Below, one piece after another: positions 1 through 7,850 of a stretch of 64,000 nt of DNA (position 1 is the first letter of the stretch; each line of letters opens with the position of its first letter). This stretch comes from Pseudomonas sp. MN1F. GTDB taxonomy: Bacteria; Pseudomonadota; Gammaproteobacteria; Pseudomonadales; Pseudomonadaceae. The notes beneath the pieces were generated by a model. The model worked only from the letters and a program-made list of their open reading frames with translations. It was not told where the DNA came from and searched no databases. The position numbers and the translations under genes were made by a program. The stretch is taken from positions 1 to 64,000 of the forward strand of contig NZ_VZII01000047.1 in the NCBI RefSeq assembly GCF_009391885.1, in the 5' to 3' direction.

Positions 1-316
1 CGACAACGGCTTTCAGTGCCTTGGCCACGGCCAGGGAATTCAGCTCGTCAGCGGCTTCGACCAGGATGGCGCGGTCGGCACCGAGGGCCAGGGCAGTACG
101 CAACTGCTCCTGAGCGGTGGTCGGGCCGACGGAGACCACCACGATCTCGCTGGCGATACCCTGTTCCTTCATGCGCACGGCTTGCTCCACGGCAATTTCG
201 CAGAAGGGGTTCATGGACATCTTGGCATTTGCCAGGTCGACACCGCTGTTGTCCGCCTTGACGCGAACCTTGACGTTGTAGTCGACCACTCGCTTGACGC
301 TTACCAGTACCCTCAT
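1..316 (-). CDS. etfB: Electron transfer flavoprotein beta subunit, N-terminal part
   Basis: The reverse strand reads MRVLVSVKRVVDYNVKVRV and continues through a motif region MNPFCEIAVEQA and GPTTAQEQLRTALALGADRA, which is the AMP-binding N-terminal half of EtfB. EtfB with EtfA carries electrons from acyl-CoA and other dehydrogenases to ETF:quinone oxidoreductase. Only about 105 residues lie inside the window; the gene runs off the left edge, and etfA would normally follow outside. The start is the ATG ending at 316, with a GGAGAACC Shine-Dalgarno just before it. The family call is firm; completeness cannot be judged. Confidence 0.93.
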   Translation of the reverse strand, partial: MRVLVSVKRVVDYNVKVRVKADNSGVDLANAKMSMNPFCEIAVEQAVRMKEQGIASEIVVVSVGPTTAQEQLRTALALGADRAILVEAADELNSLAVAKALKAVV

Positions 317-419
317 AGGTTCTCCAGTCATTGATGGTGGGGCGGCGGGTAGGGGGTTGGCAACGACGGTAGCGCAGTGTTGGCGGGCGGGGATCGTCCG
401 TTTCGAGTAGCGGGGCGAA

Positions 420-1334
420 TCAGGGCGAGCCAGGCTGCGCTGCGCAGGCATCGAGGTCTTCGAGGAACGCCTGCAGGATGGGCGGGCGCGATACGCCACG
501 GCGGGTGACCACATCGAACGGCGAGCACAGGTCCAGCAGGCTGGGGCCCAGGCGGCGCATGTCGCCGGTCTTGAGCCATTGCTCGGCGAAGTGCACCGGC
601 AAGAAGCCGATATAGGCGCCGGAAATGATCAGGATCGCCGCTGCCTCGATGTTCTCCACGGTGGCATCGGCCTTGGTGATGCCCAATTGCTCCAGGTCGT
701 ACTGCTGCATGTAGCCGCGCACCACGATCCGGCTCTGGCGCACGTCCTCCATCAGCCGGCCATTGCTCGCGTTGCTGGCGAACAGCGGGTGGCGCCGGCC
801 ACAGTAAAGCCCCAGGGCCTCGTCATACAGCGGCTGGTAGGACAACCCCGCGACCCGCAACGGGAAGTGGCCGATGGCCAGGTGCAGCCTGCCGTCGAGC
901 ACCCGCTCTTCGAGTTCCGCCGGGGCACCGATGTAGATGTGCAGATGGGCATCGTGCCCTCGCGAAACGAAGCGCTGGGTGGTGCGCGGCAGGGGCGACA
1001 CGGGGTCGGTCAGGGTGGAGTCGATGATGCCCAGGTTGAGCTTGCCGCTGATGTGCTGCTTGAGCACGTCGGCATCCATGCAGAAGCTCTCCACGGCACT
1101 GAGCAGGCGCAGGGTCGCTTCATGGATGGCCACCCCTTGCTCGGTCAGGCGAAAGCCACTGCGCCCGCGCTGGCAGAGCTTGACCCCCAGGCGGGTCTCC
1201 AGGTGCGACATCTGTTCGCTGATGGTCGACTGGCCGGCATTGAGCGCAGCCTGTGCCGCAGAAAAGCCGCCGCACCTGACGATCGTGGTGAAAACCCTGA
1301 GCAGCTTCAGGTCGACATCGTGCAGTTGGATCAC
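420..1334 (-). CDS. LysR-family transcriptional regulator
   Basis: The protein has an N-terminal winged helix-turn-helix (about residues 6-65, including GGFSAAQAALNAGQSTISEQMSHLE split across the recognition helix) and a C-terminal periplasmic-binding-like effector domain, about 304 residues in all, normal for LysR regulators. I chose the GTG at 1334 because a GGGAGG Shine-Dalgarno sits 5-6 bases before it; a GTG eight codons upstream is possible. It is divergent from the ureohydrolase operon starting at 1603, so it is the likely regulator of that operon. The inducer is unknown. I could not pick out a convincing T-N11-A site in the 268-bp intergenic region. Confidence 0.9.
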   Translation of the reverse strand: MIQLHDVDLKLLRVFTTIVRCGGFSAAQAALNAGQSTISEQMSHLETRLGVKLCQRGRSGFRLTEQGVAIHEATLRLLSAVESFCMDADVLKQHISGKLNLGIIDSTLTDPVSPLPRTTQRFVSRGHDAHLHIYIGAPAELEERVLDGRLHLAIGHFPLRVAGLSYQPLYDEALGLYCGRRHPLFASNASNGRLMEDVRQSRIVVRGYMQQYDLEQLGITKADATVENIEAAAILIISGAYIGFLPVHFAEQWLKTGDMRRLGPSLLDLCSPFDVVTRRGVSRPPILQAFLEDLDACAAQPGSP

Positions 1335-1602
1335 CGTAGCCTCCCGGCCGGGTGTCACATCGCCAGTGCTGATATGAACACCCGTGCATTGTTCTTGTCG
1401 CGCAAGCTAACCATGAGTACCTGGCCACTGCAATGCCGGGTATCGCCGGGTTTGAACTGCGGCAGATACTTCGGCCACGGCGATGTATGTATCTGCACTT
1501 GCGCATTTTTCCCCGCCGGCACGGTTGCCATAGTGGACCGCAACGGTGGTCGAGCAGTCGCCCCGTCTCCTGAAACAGAACAAGAACTGGAGAAACCAGA
1601 AC

Positions 1603-2574
1603 ATGGCAAAGCACGGTTACGAGTCCGGCCGCCTGAACCTGCCCTTCGTGGGCCATTGCACGTTCGCCAAGGCCCCGGTGTGCACCGACTGGGCGGCGAT
1701 CGACGCCGATGTGGCAATCCTCGGCGCACCGAATGACATGGGCACCCAGTGGCGTTCGGGGGCACGCTTCGGACCTCGCGGCATTCGCGAGGCATCGACC
1801 CTGTTCTCGTTCGGCCATGCCGGCGCCTACGACTTCGAGGATGACGCCACCTACCTGACTGAAGACCAGGTCCGTATGGTCGACGTCGGCGATGCCGATA
1901 TCGTGCACACCGACATGGCCAGCAGCAACGCCAACATCGAGCTGGCGGTGCGGCAGATCCTTGCAGCGGGGGCCATGCCGGTGGTGCTGGGCGGTGACCA
2001 TTCGGTGCATGCCCCGGTGATCAAGGCGTTCGAAGGCCATGGGCCGATCCATATCGTGCACTTCGATGCCCACCTGGACTTCGTCGACGAGCGCCATGGC
2101 GTGCGCTATGGGCACGGCAGCCCGCTGCGCCGCGCTTCGGAACTGGAGCACATCGTCGGCATGACCCAGATGGGCATCCGCAACGTGTCATCCTCCAACC
2201 GTGATGACTACGATGCCGCCCGTGAGGCCGGCTCGCAGATCCTCTCGGTACGTGACGTGCGCCGCCTGGGCTGCGCGGGTGTGCTGGCGAAAATCCCCGA
2301 AGGCCGCAACTACTACATCACCATCGACATCGACGGCTTCGACCCGTCCATCGCCCCGGGCACCGGCACGCCGAGCCATGGCGGCTTCTTGTACTACGAA
2401 GTGCTGGAGATCATCCAGGCGCTGGCGCAGCGCAGCCACGGCCGCATTGTCGGCATGGACCTGGTCGAAGTGGCCCCGGCCTACGACCCCACCGGCATGA
2501 CCTCGATCCTCGCCGCGCAACTGCTGATGAACAGCATCGGCTTCATCTTCCACGCGCGCGCCAAAGCCCGCTGA
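1603..2574 (+). CDS. Ureohydrolase of the agmatinase/guanidinobutyrase family
   Basis: This 323-residue protein belongs to the arginase/agmatinase fold, which hydrolyses a guanidino group to urea plus an amine using a binuclear metal centre. All expected metal ligands are visible: His133 in GGDHSV, Asp155/His157/Asp159 in DAHLD, and Asp242/Asp244 in DIDGFDP. The start at 1603 is preferred over an upstream in-frame codon because the conserved N-terminus begins there and a GGAGA box precedes it. It heads an operon with an aldehyde dehydrogenase (gap 15 bp), an NCS1 permease and a GMC dehydrogenase. The substrate is not readable from sequence; agmatine, 4-guanidinobutyrate, 3-guanidinopropionate or another guanidine are all possible. 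A CA-rich AACAAGAA site at 1579-1586 may bind Crc/Hfq. Confidence 0.88.
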   Translation: MAKHGYESGRLNLPFVGHCTFAKAPVCTDWAAIDADVAILGAPNDMGTQWRSGARFGPRGIREASTLFSFGHAGAYDFEDDATYLTEDQVRMVDVGDADIVHTDMASSNANIELAVRQILAAGAMPVVLGGDHSVHAPVIKAFEGHGPIHIVHFDAHLDFVDERHGVRYGHGSPLRRASELEHIVGMTQMGIRNVSSSNRDDYDAAREAGSQILSVRDVRRLGCAGVLAKIPEGRNYYITIDIDGFDPSIAPGTGTPSHGGFLYYEVLEIIQALAQRSHGRIVGMDLVEVAPAYDPTGMTSILAAQLLMNSIGFIFHARAKAR

Positions 2575-2589
2575 CCCGGAGACTGTCCT

Positions 2590-4098
2590 GTGGACCACAA
2601 GGTAAAAGACTACTTGCAGGCCTTTGGTGTATCCGAGGCGACCCAGCACTTTCTCAGCAAGGCGCAGCGCATGTTCATTGCCGGCGCCTGGCTCGAGGCC
2701 AGCGACGGCGGCAGCGCCGAGGTGATCGAGCCGTCCACCGAGGGTGTGCTGACGCGCATCCCCATGGCCACTGCGGATGACCTCGACCGCGCCGTGCGCG
2801 CAGCGCGTGCGCAGTTCGATGGCGGTGCCTGGAGCCAGCTCAAGCCACTGGAGCGCGAGCGCCTGATCCATCGCCTGGCCGACCTGATCGAGGCCCACGG
2901 CGACGAGCTGGCACAGATCGAAGCCATCGACATGGGCAAGTCGGTCGCCCAGGCGCGGGCGGTGGATATCCAGGGCACGGTCGATACCCTGCGCTATTTT
3001 GCCGGCTGGGCCAGCAAGATCCACGGCCGCACGGTCGAGCCATCGCTGCCCGGCAACTACCTGGCGTACACGCGCAAGGAGGCGGTGGGGGTGGTCGGTG
3101 CCATCGTGCCGTGGAACTTCCCGCTACAGACCATGGCCTGGAAACTCGGCGCGGCGCTGGCGACCGGTTGCACCGTGGTGGTCAAGCCGGCGGAGCTGAC
3201 TTCGCTGTCGGCATTGCGCTTTGCCGAGCTGGTGCAGGCCTCGGGCATTCCCGACGGGGTGGTGAACATCGTGACCGGGCGCGGCAGCGTGGTCGGCGAG
3301 GCGATGTCCCGCCACCCAGGCATCGACAAGCTGAGTTTTACCGGTTCGACACCGGTCGGCTGCTCGGTGGGCAAGACGGCGATGGACCAGATGAAACGCC
3401 TGACCCTGGAACTGGGCGGCAAGTCGCCGGTGATCGTGTTCGCCGATGCGGACATCGAGGCAGCGGCGCAAGCGGTGGCCAACGGGGTGTTCTTCAACTC
3501 CGGGCAGGTGTGCGACGCCGGTACCCGGGCGTATGTCGAGCGCAGTGTCTACCCCGCATTCCTCGAAGCGCTGGCCAGGTACACCGCCACCCTGAAGATT
3601 GCCCCGGGCCTGGACCCGGACTGCTTCATCAGCCCCATGGTGTCGCGCCAGCAACAGCAGCGGGTGCTGGACTACATCGCCCTGGGCAAGGCCGAAGGCG
3701 CGCAGGTGTACTACGGCGGCGAGCCGCTCGGCGGCCCGGGCTTCTTCGTGCAGCCCACGATCTTCGCCAACTGCAACAACGACATGCGCGTGGTTCGCGA
3801 GGAAATCTTCGGCCCGGTGCTGGTGACCCAGCCGTTCGACACCCAGGAACAGGCACTGGCCCTGGCTAACGACTCGGAGTTTGGCCTGGCGGCAGCAATC
3901 TACTCCAACGACCTGGGCAAGGTCCACGGGCTGATTCCGCGCCTGCGTGCGGGCACGGTGTACGTCAATGCCCACAGCACCCTGGACCCGTCCATGCCGT
4001 TCGGTGGCTACAAGCAATCGGGCTATGGCAAGGACATGGGCGCCGAACAACTGGAGTTCCTGCTGGAGACCAAGGCGGTCTGGATCACCTTGCCCTGA
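2590..4098 (+). CDS. NAD(P)-dependent aldehyde dehydrogenase
   Basis: A 502-residue class I/II aldehyde dehydrogenase. Visible motifs include the cofactor-site PWNFPLQ, the general-base element LELGGKSP and the catalytic cysteine in NSGQVCDAG, followed by the EEIFGPV strand. The start is a GTG preceded by CCGGAGA, 15 bases after the ureohydrolase stop, so the two are probably co-transcribed. It probably oxidises an aldehyde made by the GMC alcohol dehydrogenase or by an aminotransferase acting on the ureohydrolase product (for example a 4-aminobutyraldehyde- or guanidinoaldehyde-type compound). That assignment is inferred from context only. Confidence 0.9.
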   Translation: MDHKVKDYLQAFGVSEATQHFLSKAQRMFIAGAWLEASDGGSAEVIEPSTEGVLTRIPMATADDLDRAVRAARAQFDGGAWSQLKPLERERLIHRLADLIEAHGDELAQIEAIDMGKSVAQARAVDIQGTVDTLRYFAGWASKIHGRTVEPSLPGNYLAYTRKEAVGVVGAIVPWNFPLQTMAWKLGAALATGCTVVVKPAELTSLSALRFAELVQASGIPDGVVNIVTGRGSVVGEAMSRHPGIDKLSFTGSTPVGCSVGKTAMDQMKRLTLELGGKSPVIVFADADIEAAAQAVANGVFFNSGQVCDAGTRAYVERSVYPAFLEALARYTATLKIAPGLDPDCFISPMVSRQQQQRVLDYIALGKAEGAQVYYGGEPLGGPGFFVQPTIFANCNNDMRVVREEIFGPVLVTQPFDTQEQALALANDSEFGLAAAIYSNDLGKVHGLIPRLRAGTVYVNAHSTLDPSMPFGGYKQSGYGKDMGAEQLEFLLETKAVWITLP

Positions 4099-4112
4099 GG
4101 TAGCAGGGCCGT

Positions 4113-4148
4113 CCTGCGCCGCCGAAGGTTGGCCGGCGGCGCAGGTTT
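4113..4148 (+). terminator. Intra-operon hairpin
   Basis: A perfect 11-bp inverted repeat (CCTGCGCCGCC at 4113-4123 and GGCGGCGCAGG at 4135-4145) is followed by a short TTTAT tract. It lies between the aldehyde dehydrogenase and the permease unit. The U-tract is weak, so it could be an attenuator or mRNA-stabilising hairpin rather than a full terminator. Confidence 0.55.
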
Positions 4149-4196
4149 ATCGAATGCATCGAATTTCAATAACAAGAACCTGTCGAGGTGATGCCG

Positions 4197-4376
4197 ATGA
4201 ACAGCCAAGTGGATAGCGAGCGTGCGCAAGACCTGGAAAGGCGCCTGCGCGCCTATGAAGAACTGGAGCACAGCGCCCGCTGGCCGGGCGCCCTGAGCGC
4301 GGCCGACGTGGTGGCGCTGGCCCTGCTGACGCTGGTGATGGTGGCCGGCGCGTACTACCTGGGAGGCCAGCCATGA
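4197..4376 (+). CDS. Small single-pass membrane protein coupled to permease
   Basis: A 59-residue protein with a charged, helix-prone N-terminus (about residues 7-30, rich in Glu and Arg) and one hydrophobic segment near the C-terminus (LSAADVVALALLTLVMVAGA). Its stop overlaps the start of the NCS1 permease as ATGA, so translation is coupled. The ATG at 4197 has a GAGG box at the right spacing; GTG 4188 and ATG 4191 are alternatives. It resembles in architecture the small accessory subunits found before some secondary transporters. I do not recognise a named family, so a role as a permease partner is an inference. Confidence 0.72.
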   Translation: MNSQVDSERAQDLERRLRAYEELEHSARWPGALSAADVVALALLTLVMVAGAYYLGGQP

Positions 4377-5842
4377 GTGCTTCGCGCGAGCAAGAATTTC
4401 GCCTGAGCGCGGAACGTGGCGACACCCCCTTGCTGCCCAATGAGCGGGTGTGGGGGTTCTGGGGGTTTGCCTACGCCAACTCGGCGCTGGCGGTGGCCAC
4501 CTGGGTGTTCCTGATCGGCGGCGCCACCGCGCTGTTCGTCGGGCCGCTGCAAGGGATTGCCGCGATCATCATCGGCAACATCATCGGCGTGGTCCTCGCC
4601 GCATCGTCCACCTGCCTGCCGTGTGGCAAGTACGGCGTCGAGCAGTTCACTTTCCTGCGCAGCATGTTCGGCCTCAACGGCAGCCGCCTGGTGTACTTCC
4701 TCTCGGTGGTGGTGCTGACCATGGGCTGGCTGGCGGTGCTGGGGCTGATGTGCGGGCGGGCGCTGGACAACCTGCAAACCCTGGTGCAGCAGCGCCAGCC
4801 CAACGGTGACGACTGGCTGGTGACCGCCGGCGGCTTGCTGGCCATCGTGCTGGCGGCACTGGTGGCCATGCGCGGGCCGGACATGATCCGCCGGCTGAGC
4901 GCGGTGATCGCGCCGAGCCTGATCCTGATCATGCTGGCGCTGATGTACTTCATTTCCCGCCGCTACAGCCTCGACCAACTGCTGGCCATGCCGCCTTTGC
5001 AGCCACCGTTCGAGAACCCCCACGTCAACTTCATGGTGGCGGTGGAGATCAACATCGCCGCGGGCTTCTCCTGGTGGCCCTACATCGGCAACCTGTCGCG
5101 CCTGTGCAGCAACCAGCGCACGGCCTTCTGGCCCAACCTGGTGGGCATCTTCGCGGCGGCGTCGCTGGGCGAGTCGGTCAGCCTGTTCGCCGCCACCACC
5201 CTGGGCAGCAGCGACCCTACCACCTGGATGCGCCTGGCAGGCGGCATGGGCTTTGGCGTCATCGCCCTGAGCTTCCTGGCACTGGCCAACCTGACCGGTA
5301 TGGTCAACATCCTCTACACCGCGGTGATCGGCTTGCGTCAGTTGGCCGGCGAGCGCCTGCGCAGCGTGGGCTGGGGGGTACTGATCGGGCTGTTCTGCAT
5401 CATCCCGGTGGTGATCGTGGTGTTCCTGCCGGGGATCTACGACGGCTTTTTCATCTTCCTGGTATGGACATCCGCGCTCAACAGCGCCCTGGCCGGCATC
5501 GGCATCGCCGATTACTTCTTCCTGCGCAAGCAGCGCCTGAACCTGCGCCAGCTCTACGCCGAACAGAGCGTGTCGGCGTTGCGCTACTGCAAAGGCTTCA
5601 ACCCCATCGCGCTGTTGGCGCTGGTGGCCGGTTTCGCGATCTACGTGGTGGTGTTCAACCCGCAGACCCTGGCCCATACCGACTTCTTCACCTTCGCCAC
5701 CGCCTCGCTGCCGTCCTGCCTGCTGGCCGGGCTGGTGCACTACGGCCTGACCCGGCTGCTGGCGGCACGCCTGGGCTGGGGCGGCTACCCAACGCGCAAT
5801 GAACACAACATCCAGGCTGCCGGCCTTCGTGTACAGGACTAG
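4373..5842 (+). CDS. NCS1-family purine/cytosine-type permease
   Basis: A 489-residue polytopic inner-membrane protein with about twelve hydrophobic segments and the NCS1 hallmark regions, including WGFWGFAYANSALAVATW near the N-terminus and GFSWWPYIGNLSRL in the middle. NCS1 carriers co-transport nucleobases, hydantoins, allantoin and related compounds with H+ or Na+. Given the adjacent ureohydrolase, a guanidino or ureido substrate is a reasonable guess. The gene starts inside the stop of the small membrane protein and ends 4 bases before the GMC dehydrogenase start, so it is embedded in the operon. Confidence 0.88.
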   Translation: MSASREQEFRLSAERGDTPLLPNERVWGFWGFAYANSALAVATWVFLIGGATALFVGPLQGIAAIIIGNIIGVVLAASSTCLPCGKYGVEQFTFLRSMFGLNGSRLVYFLSVVVLTMGWLAVLGLMCGRALDNLQTLVQQRQPNGDDWLVTAGGLLAIVLAALVAMRGPDMIRRLSAVIAPSLILIMLALMYFISRRYSLDQLLAMPPLQPPFENPHVNFMVAVEINIAAGFSWWPYIGNLSRLCSNQRTAFWPNLVGIFAAASLGESVSLFAATTLGSSDPTTWMRLAGGMGFGVIALSFLALANLTGMVNILYTAVIGLRQLAGERLRSVGWGVLIGLFCIIPVVIVVFLPGIYDGFFIFLVWTSALNSALAGIGIADYFFLRKQRLNLRQLYAEQSVSALRYCKGFNPIALLALVAGFAIYVVVFNPQTLAHTDFFTFATASLPSCLLAGLVHYGLTRLLAARLGWGGYPTRNEHNIQAAGLRVQD

Positions 5843-5846
5843 AACC

Positions 5847-7535
5847 ATGACCAAGCGATACGACTACATCATCATCGGCGCAGGCTCTGCTGGCTGTGTG
5901 CTGGCCAACCGCCTGAGCGAAGACGCCGGCACCTCGGTGCTGGTCCTGGAGTTCGGCGGCAGCGACCGCAGTGTGCTGATCCAGATGCCCAGTGCCTTCT
6001 CGTTGCCGATGAACACCAAGAAGTACAACTGGCGCTACGAGACCGTCGCCGAGCCGCACCTGGACAACCGCCGCCTGCACTGCCCACGGGGCAAGGTACT
6101 GGGGGGCTCGTCCTCGATCAACGGCTTGGTCTACATCCGTGGCCATGCCTGCGACTTCGATGAGTGGGAAAGCCTGGGGGCGAAGAACTGGAGCTACCGC
6201 AACTGCCTGCCGTACTTCAAGCGTGCCGAGCAGTACAAGTTCGGCGGCGATGACTACCGCGGCGGCATGGGGCCGCTGGCCACCAACAACGGCAACAACA
6301 TGCAGAACCCGCTGTACGGCGCCTGGGTCGAGGCCGGTGCCGAAGCCGGCTACATCAAGACCGACGACTGCAACGGCTACATGCAGGAAGGCTTTGGTGC
6401 CATGCACATGACGGTCAAGGATGGCGTGCGCTGGTCCACGGCCAACGCCTACCTGCGCCCGGCCATGAGCCGGCCGAACCTGACCGTGATCACCCATGCC
6501 ATGACCCGGCGCATCCTGCTCGATGGCAAGCGGGCGGTGGGCGTGGAATATGACCATGGCGGCCAGACCCACAAGGTCCTGTGCAACCGCGAGGTGCTGG
6601 TAGCGTCTGGCCCGATCGGTTCGCCGCACTTGTTGCAGCGCTCCGGCATCGGCCCCGCGGCCGTGCTGAAGAAGGCCGGCATCGAGGTGCGCCATGCCCT
6701 GCCTGGGGTGGGTGAGAACCTGCAGGACCATTCGGAAATCTACATCCAGTATGCGTGCAAGGAGCCAGTGACCCTCAATGGCAAGATGAACCTGCTGGGC
6801 AAGGCGATGATCGGCCTGCGCTGGTTGCTGTTCAAGGACGGCCTGGGCGCCAGCAACCACTTCGAAGCGGGCGGCTTCATCCGCTCGTCCAAGGGCCTGC
6901 GCTGGCCGGACATCCAGTTCCACTTCCTGCCGGCGGCCATGCGCTATGACGGCGACAAACCGTTCAAGGGCCATGGCTTCATGGTGCTGACCGGGCCCAA
7001 CAAGCCCAAGAGCCGCGGCCATGTGCGGGCGCTGTCGGCCGACCCGTACCAACATCCGCAAATCCGCTTCAACTACCTCGAAAGCGAGGAGGACCGCGAG
7101 GGTTTCCGCCGCTGTGTGCGGCTGACCCGCGAGATCATCGCGCAGCCGGCCATGGACCGCTTCCGCGGCGAGGAACTGGCGCCCGGGCCACAGGTGCAGA
7201 CCGATGAGCAGATCGACGCGTTCGTGCGCGCCAACATGGAAAGCACCATGCACCCGTGCGGCTCGTGCCGGATGGGCGAGGATGACATGGCCGTGGTCGA
7301 TTCGACATTGCGTGTGCATGGCCTGCAGGGGCTGCGGGTGATCGACTCCTCGGTGTTCCCGAGCGAACCCAATGGCAACCTCAACGCTCCGACCATCATG
7401 CTGGCCGAACGCGCTGCTGACCTGGTGCGCGGGCGCCAGCCGTTGGCACCGAGCGATGTGCCGGTTGGCCTGGTGGGGAGCTGGGAGGAACAGCAACGCA
7501 GCCGTGCACCGCTGCGCGAGATGCCTGTGCGCTAG
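5847..7535 (+). CDS. GMC-family FAD-dependent alcohol dehydrogenase (choline dehydrogenase-like)
   Basis: A 562-residue glucose-methanol-choline oxidoreductase. The N-terminal FAD motif is YIIIGAGSAGCVLANRL, the GMC signature GKVLGGSSSINGLVYIRG is present, and the C-terminal active site carries HPCGSCRMG and PNGNLNAPTIM, matching the catalytic His and Asn of BetA-like enzymes. I used the ATG at 5847; an upstream in-frame ATG lies within the permease gene. No betI or betB accompanies it, so a substrate other than choline is likely. Its product would be an aldehyde, which suits the aldehyde dehydrogenase of the same operon. A terminator follows at about 7642. Confidence 0.87.
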   Translation: MTKRYDYIIIGAGSAGCVLANRLSEDAGTSVLVLEFGGSDRSVLIQMPSAFSLPMNTKKYNWRYETVAEPHLDNRRLHCPRGKVLGGSSSINGLVYIRGHACDFDEWESLGAKNWSYRNCLPYFKRAEQYKFGGDDYRGGMGPLATNNGNNMQNPLYGAWVEAGAEAGYIKTDDCNGYMQEGFGAMHMTVKDGVRWSTANAYLRPAMSRPNLTVITHAMTRRILLDGKRAVGVEYDHGGQTHKVLCNREVLVASGPIGSPHLLQRSGIGPAAVLKKAGIEVRHALPGVGENLQDHSEIYIQYACKEPVTLNGKMNLLGKAMIGLRWLLFKDGLGASNHFEAGGFIRSSKGLRWPDIQFHFLPAAMRYDGDKPFKGHGFMVLTGPNKPKSRGHVRALSADPYQHPQIRFNYLESEEDREGFRRCVRLTREIIAQPAMDRFRGEELAPGPQVQTDEQIDAFVRANMESTMHPCGSCRMGEDDMAVVDSTLRVHGLQGLRVIDSSVFPSEPNGNLNAPTIMLAERAADLVRGRQPLAPSDVPVGLVGSWEEQQRSRAPLREMPVR

Positions 7536-7564
7536 GGATGCCGGGGCGCCAGGCGGCACCCTGC

Positions 7565-7617
7565 GGACCGAATGCGCTCCATTGGAGCGCTTTCGCTACA
7601 GGTGGCGCTGGCGCAAG
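7565..7617. promoter_or_regulatory. Tandem GcsR-type activator sites upstream of cycA
   Basis: Three inverted repeats with a 4-bp spacer lie in tandem: GGACCG-AATG-CGCTCC (7565-7580), GGAGCG-CTTT-CGCTAC (7584-7599) and a weaker GTGGCG-CTGG-CGCAAG (7602-7617), spaced 18-19 bp centre to centre. The same pattern recurs upstream of gcvH. P. aeruginosa GcsR is reported to bind tandem repeats with an N4 spacer and a related half-site. The array lies about 120-170 bp before the sigma-54 promoter, a normal enhancer distance. Confidence 0.72.
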
Positions 7618-7641
7618 GCTCACGACGCCTGGCGGTGTTCT

Positions 7642-7664
7642 ACCGGCGGATTGGCGCCGGTTTT
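7642..7664 (+). terminator. Rho-independent terminator after GMC dehydrogenase
   Basis: The stem ACCGGCG (7642-7648) pairs with CGCCGGT (7655-7661) over a 6-base loop and runs into TTT. It sits downstream of the activator array and upstream of the sigma-54 promoter, so it separates the two transcription units. Confidence 0.6.
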
Positions 7665-7734
7665 GTGGAGCGACTTCTTTACAGCCAAACCGGCAACATT
7701 CAATGGGAACCCTGTAATCCGGGCGTTTTCCGCC

Positions 7735-7750
7735 TGGCACAGAGCTTGCT
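7735..7750 (+). promoter_or_regulatory. Sigma-54 promoter of cycA
   Basis: TGGCACAGAGCTTGCT is an exact fit to the -24/-12 consensus TGGCAC-N5-TTGCW. Together with the upstream inverted repeats it predicts activation by the enhancer-binding protein encoded at 9357-10889. About 100 bases of leader separate it from the cycA start; I see nothing else definite in that leader. Confidence 0.85.
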
Positions 7751-7850
7751 CTCTACCTTGCACGCGAGCGGATTTGAAAGTTGTTCGTCCGGTCTCGAGG
7801 TTTGAACTTGTGACGTTATAAAAACAATTAGACTAGCAAGGTAGAAAACA

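Noticed and set aside
4355..5854. Long reverse-strand open frame of 499 codons opposite the NCS1 permease
   Set aside because: Its translation is rich in His, Gln and Arg without a fold-like pattern, while the forward frame is a clear permease; it is a GC-rich shadow.
5847..7535. Choline dehydrogenase betA
   Set aside because: The motifs are BetA-like but betI, betB and choline transport genes are missing, and the operon context points to a guanidino compound.
5688..7559. Reverse-strand open frame of 623 codons opposite the GMC dehydrogenase
   Set aside because: Shadow of the strongly conserved GMC gene; no motifs.
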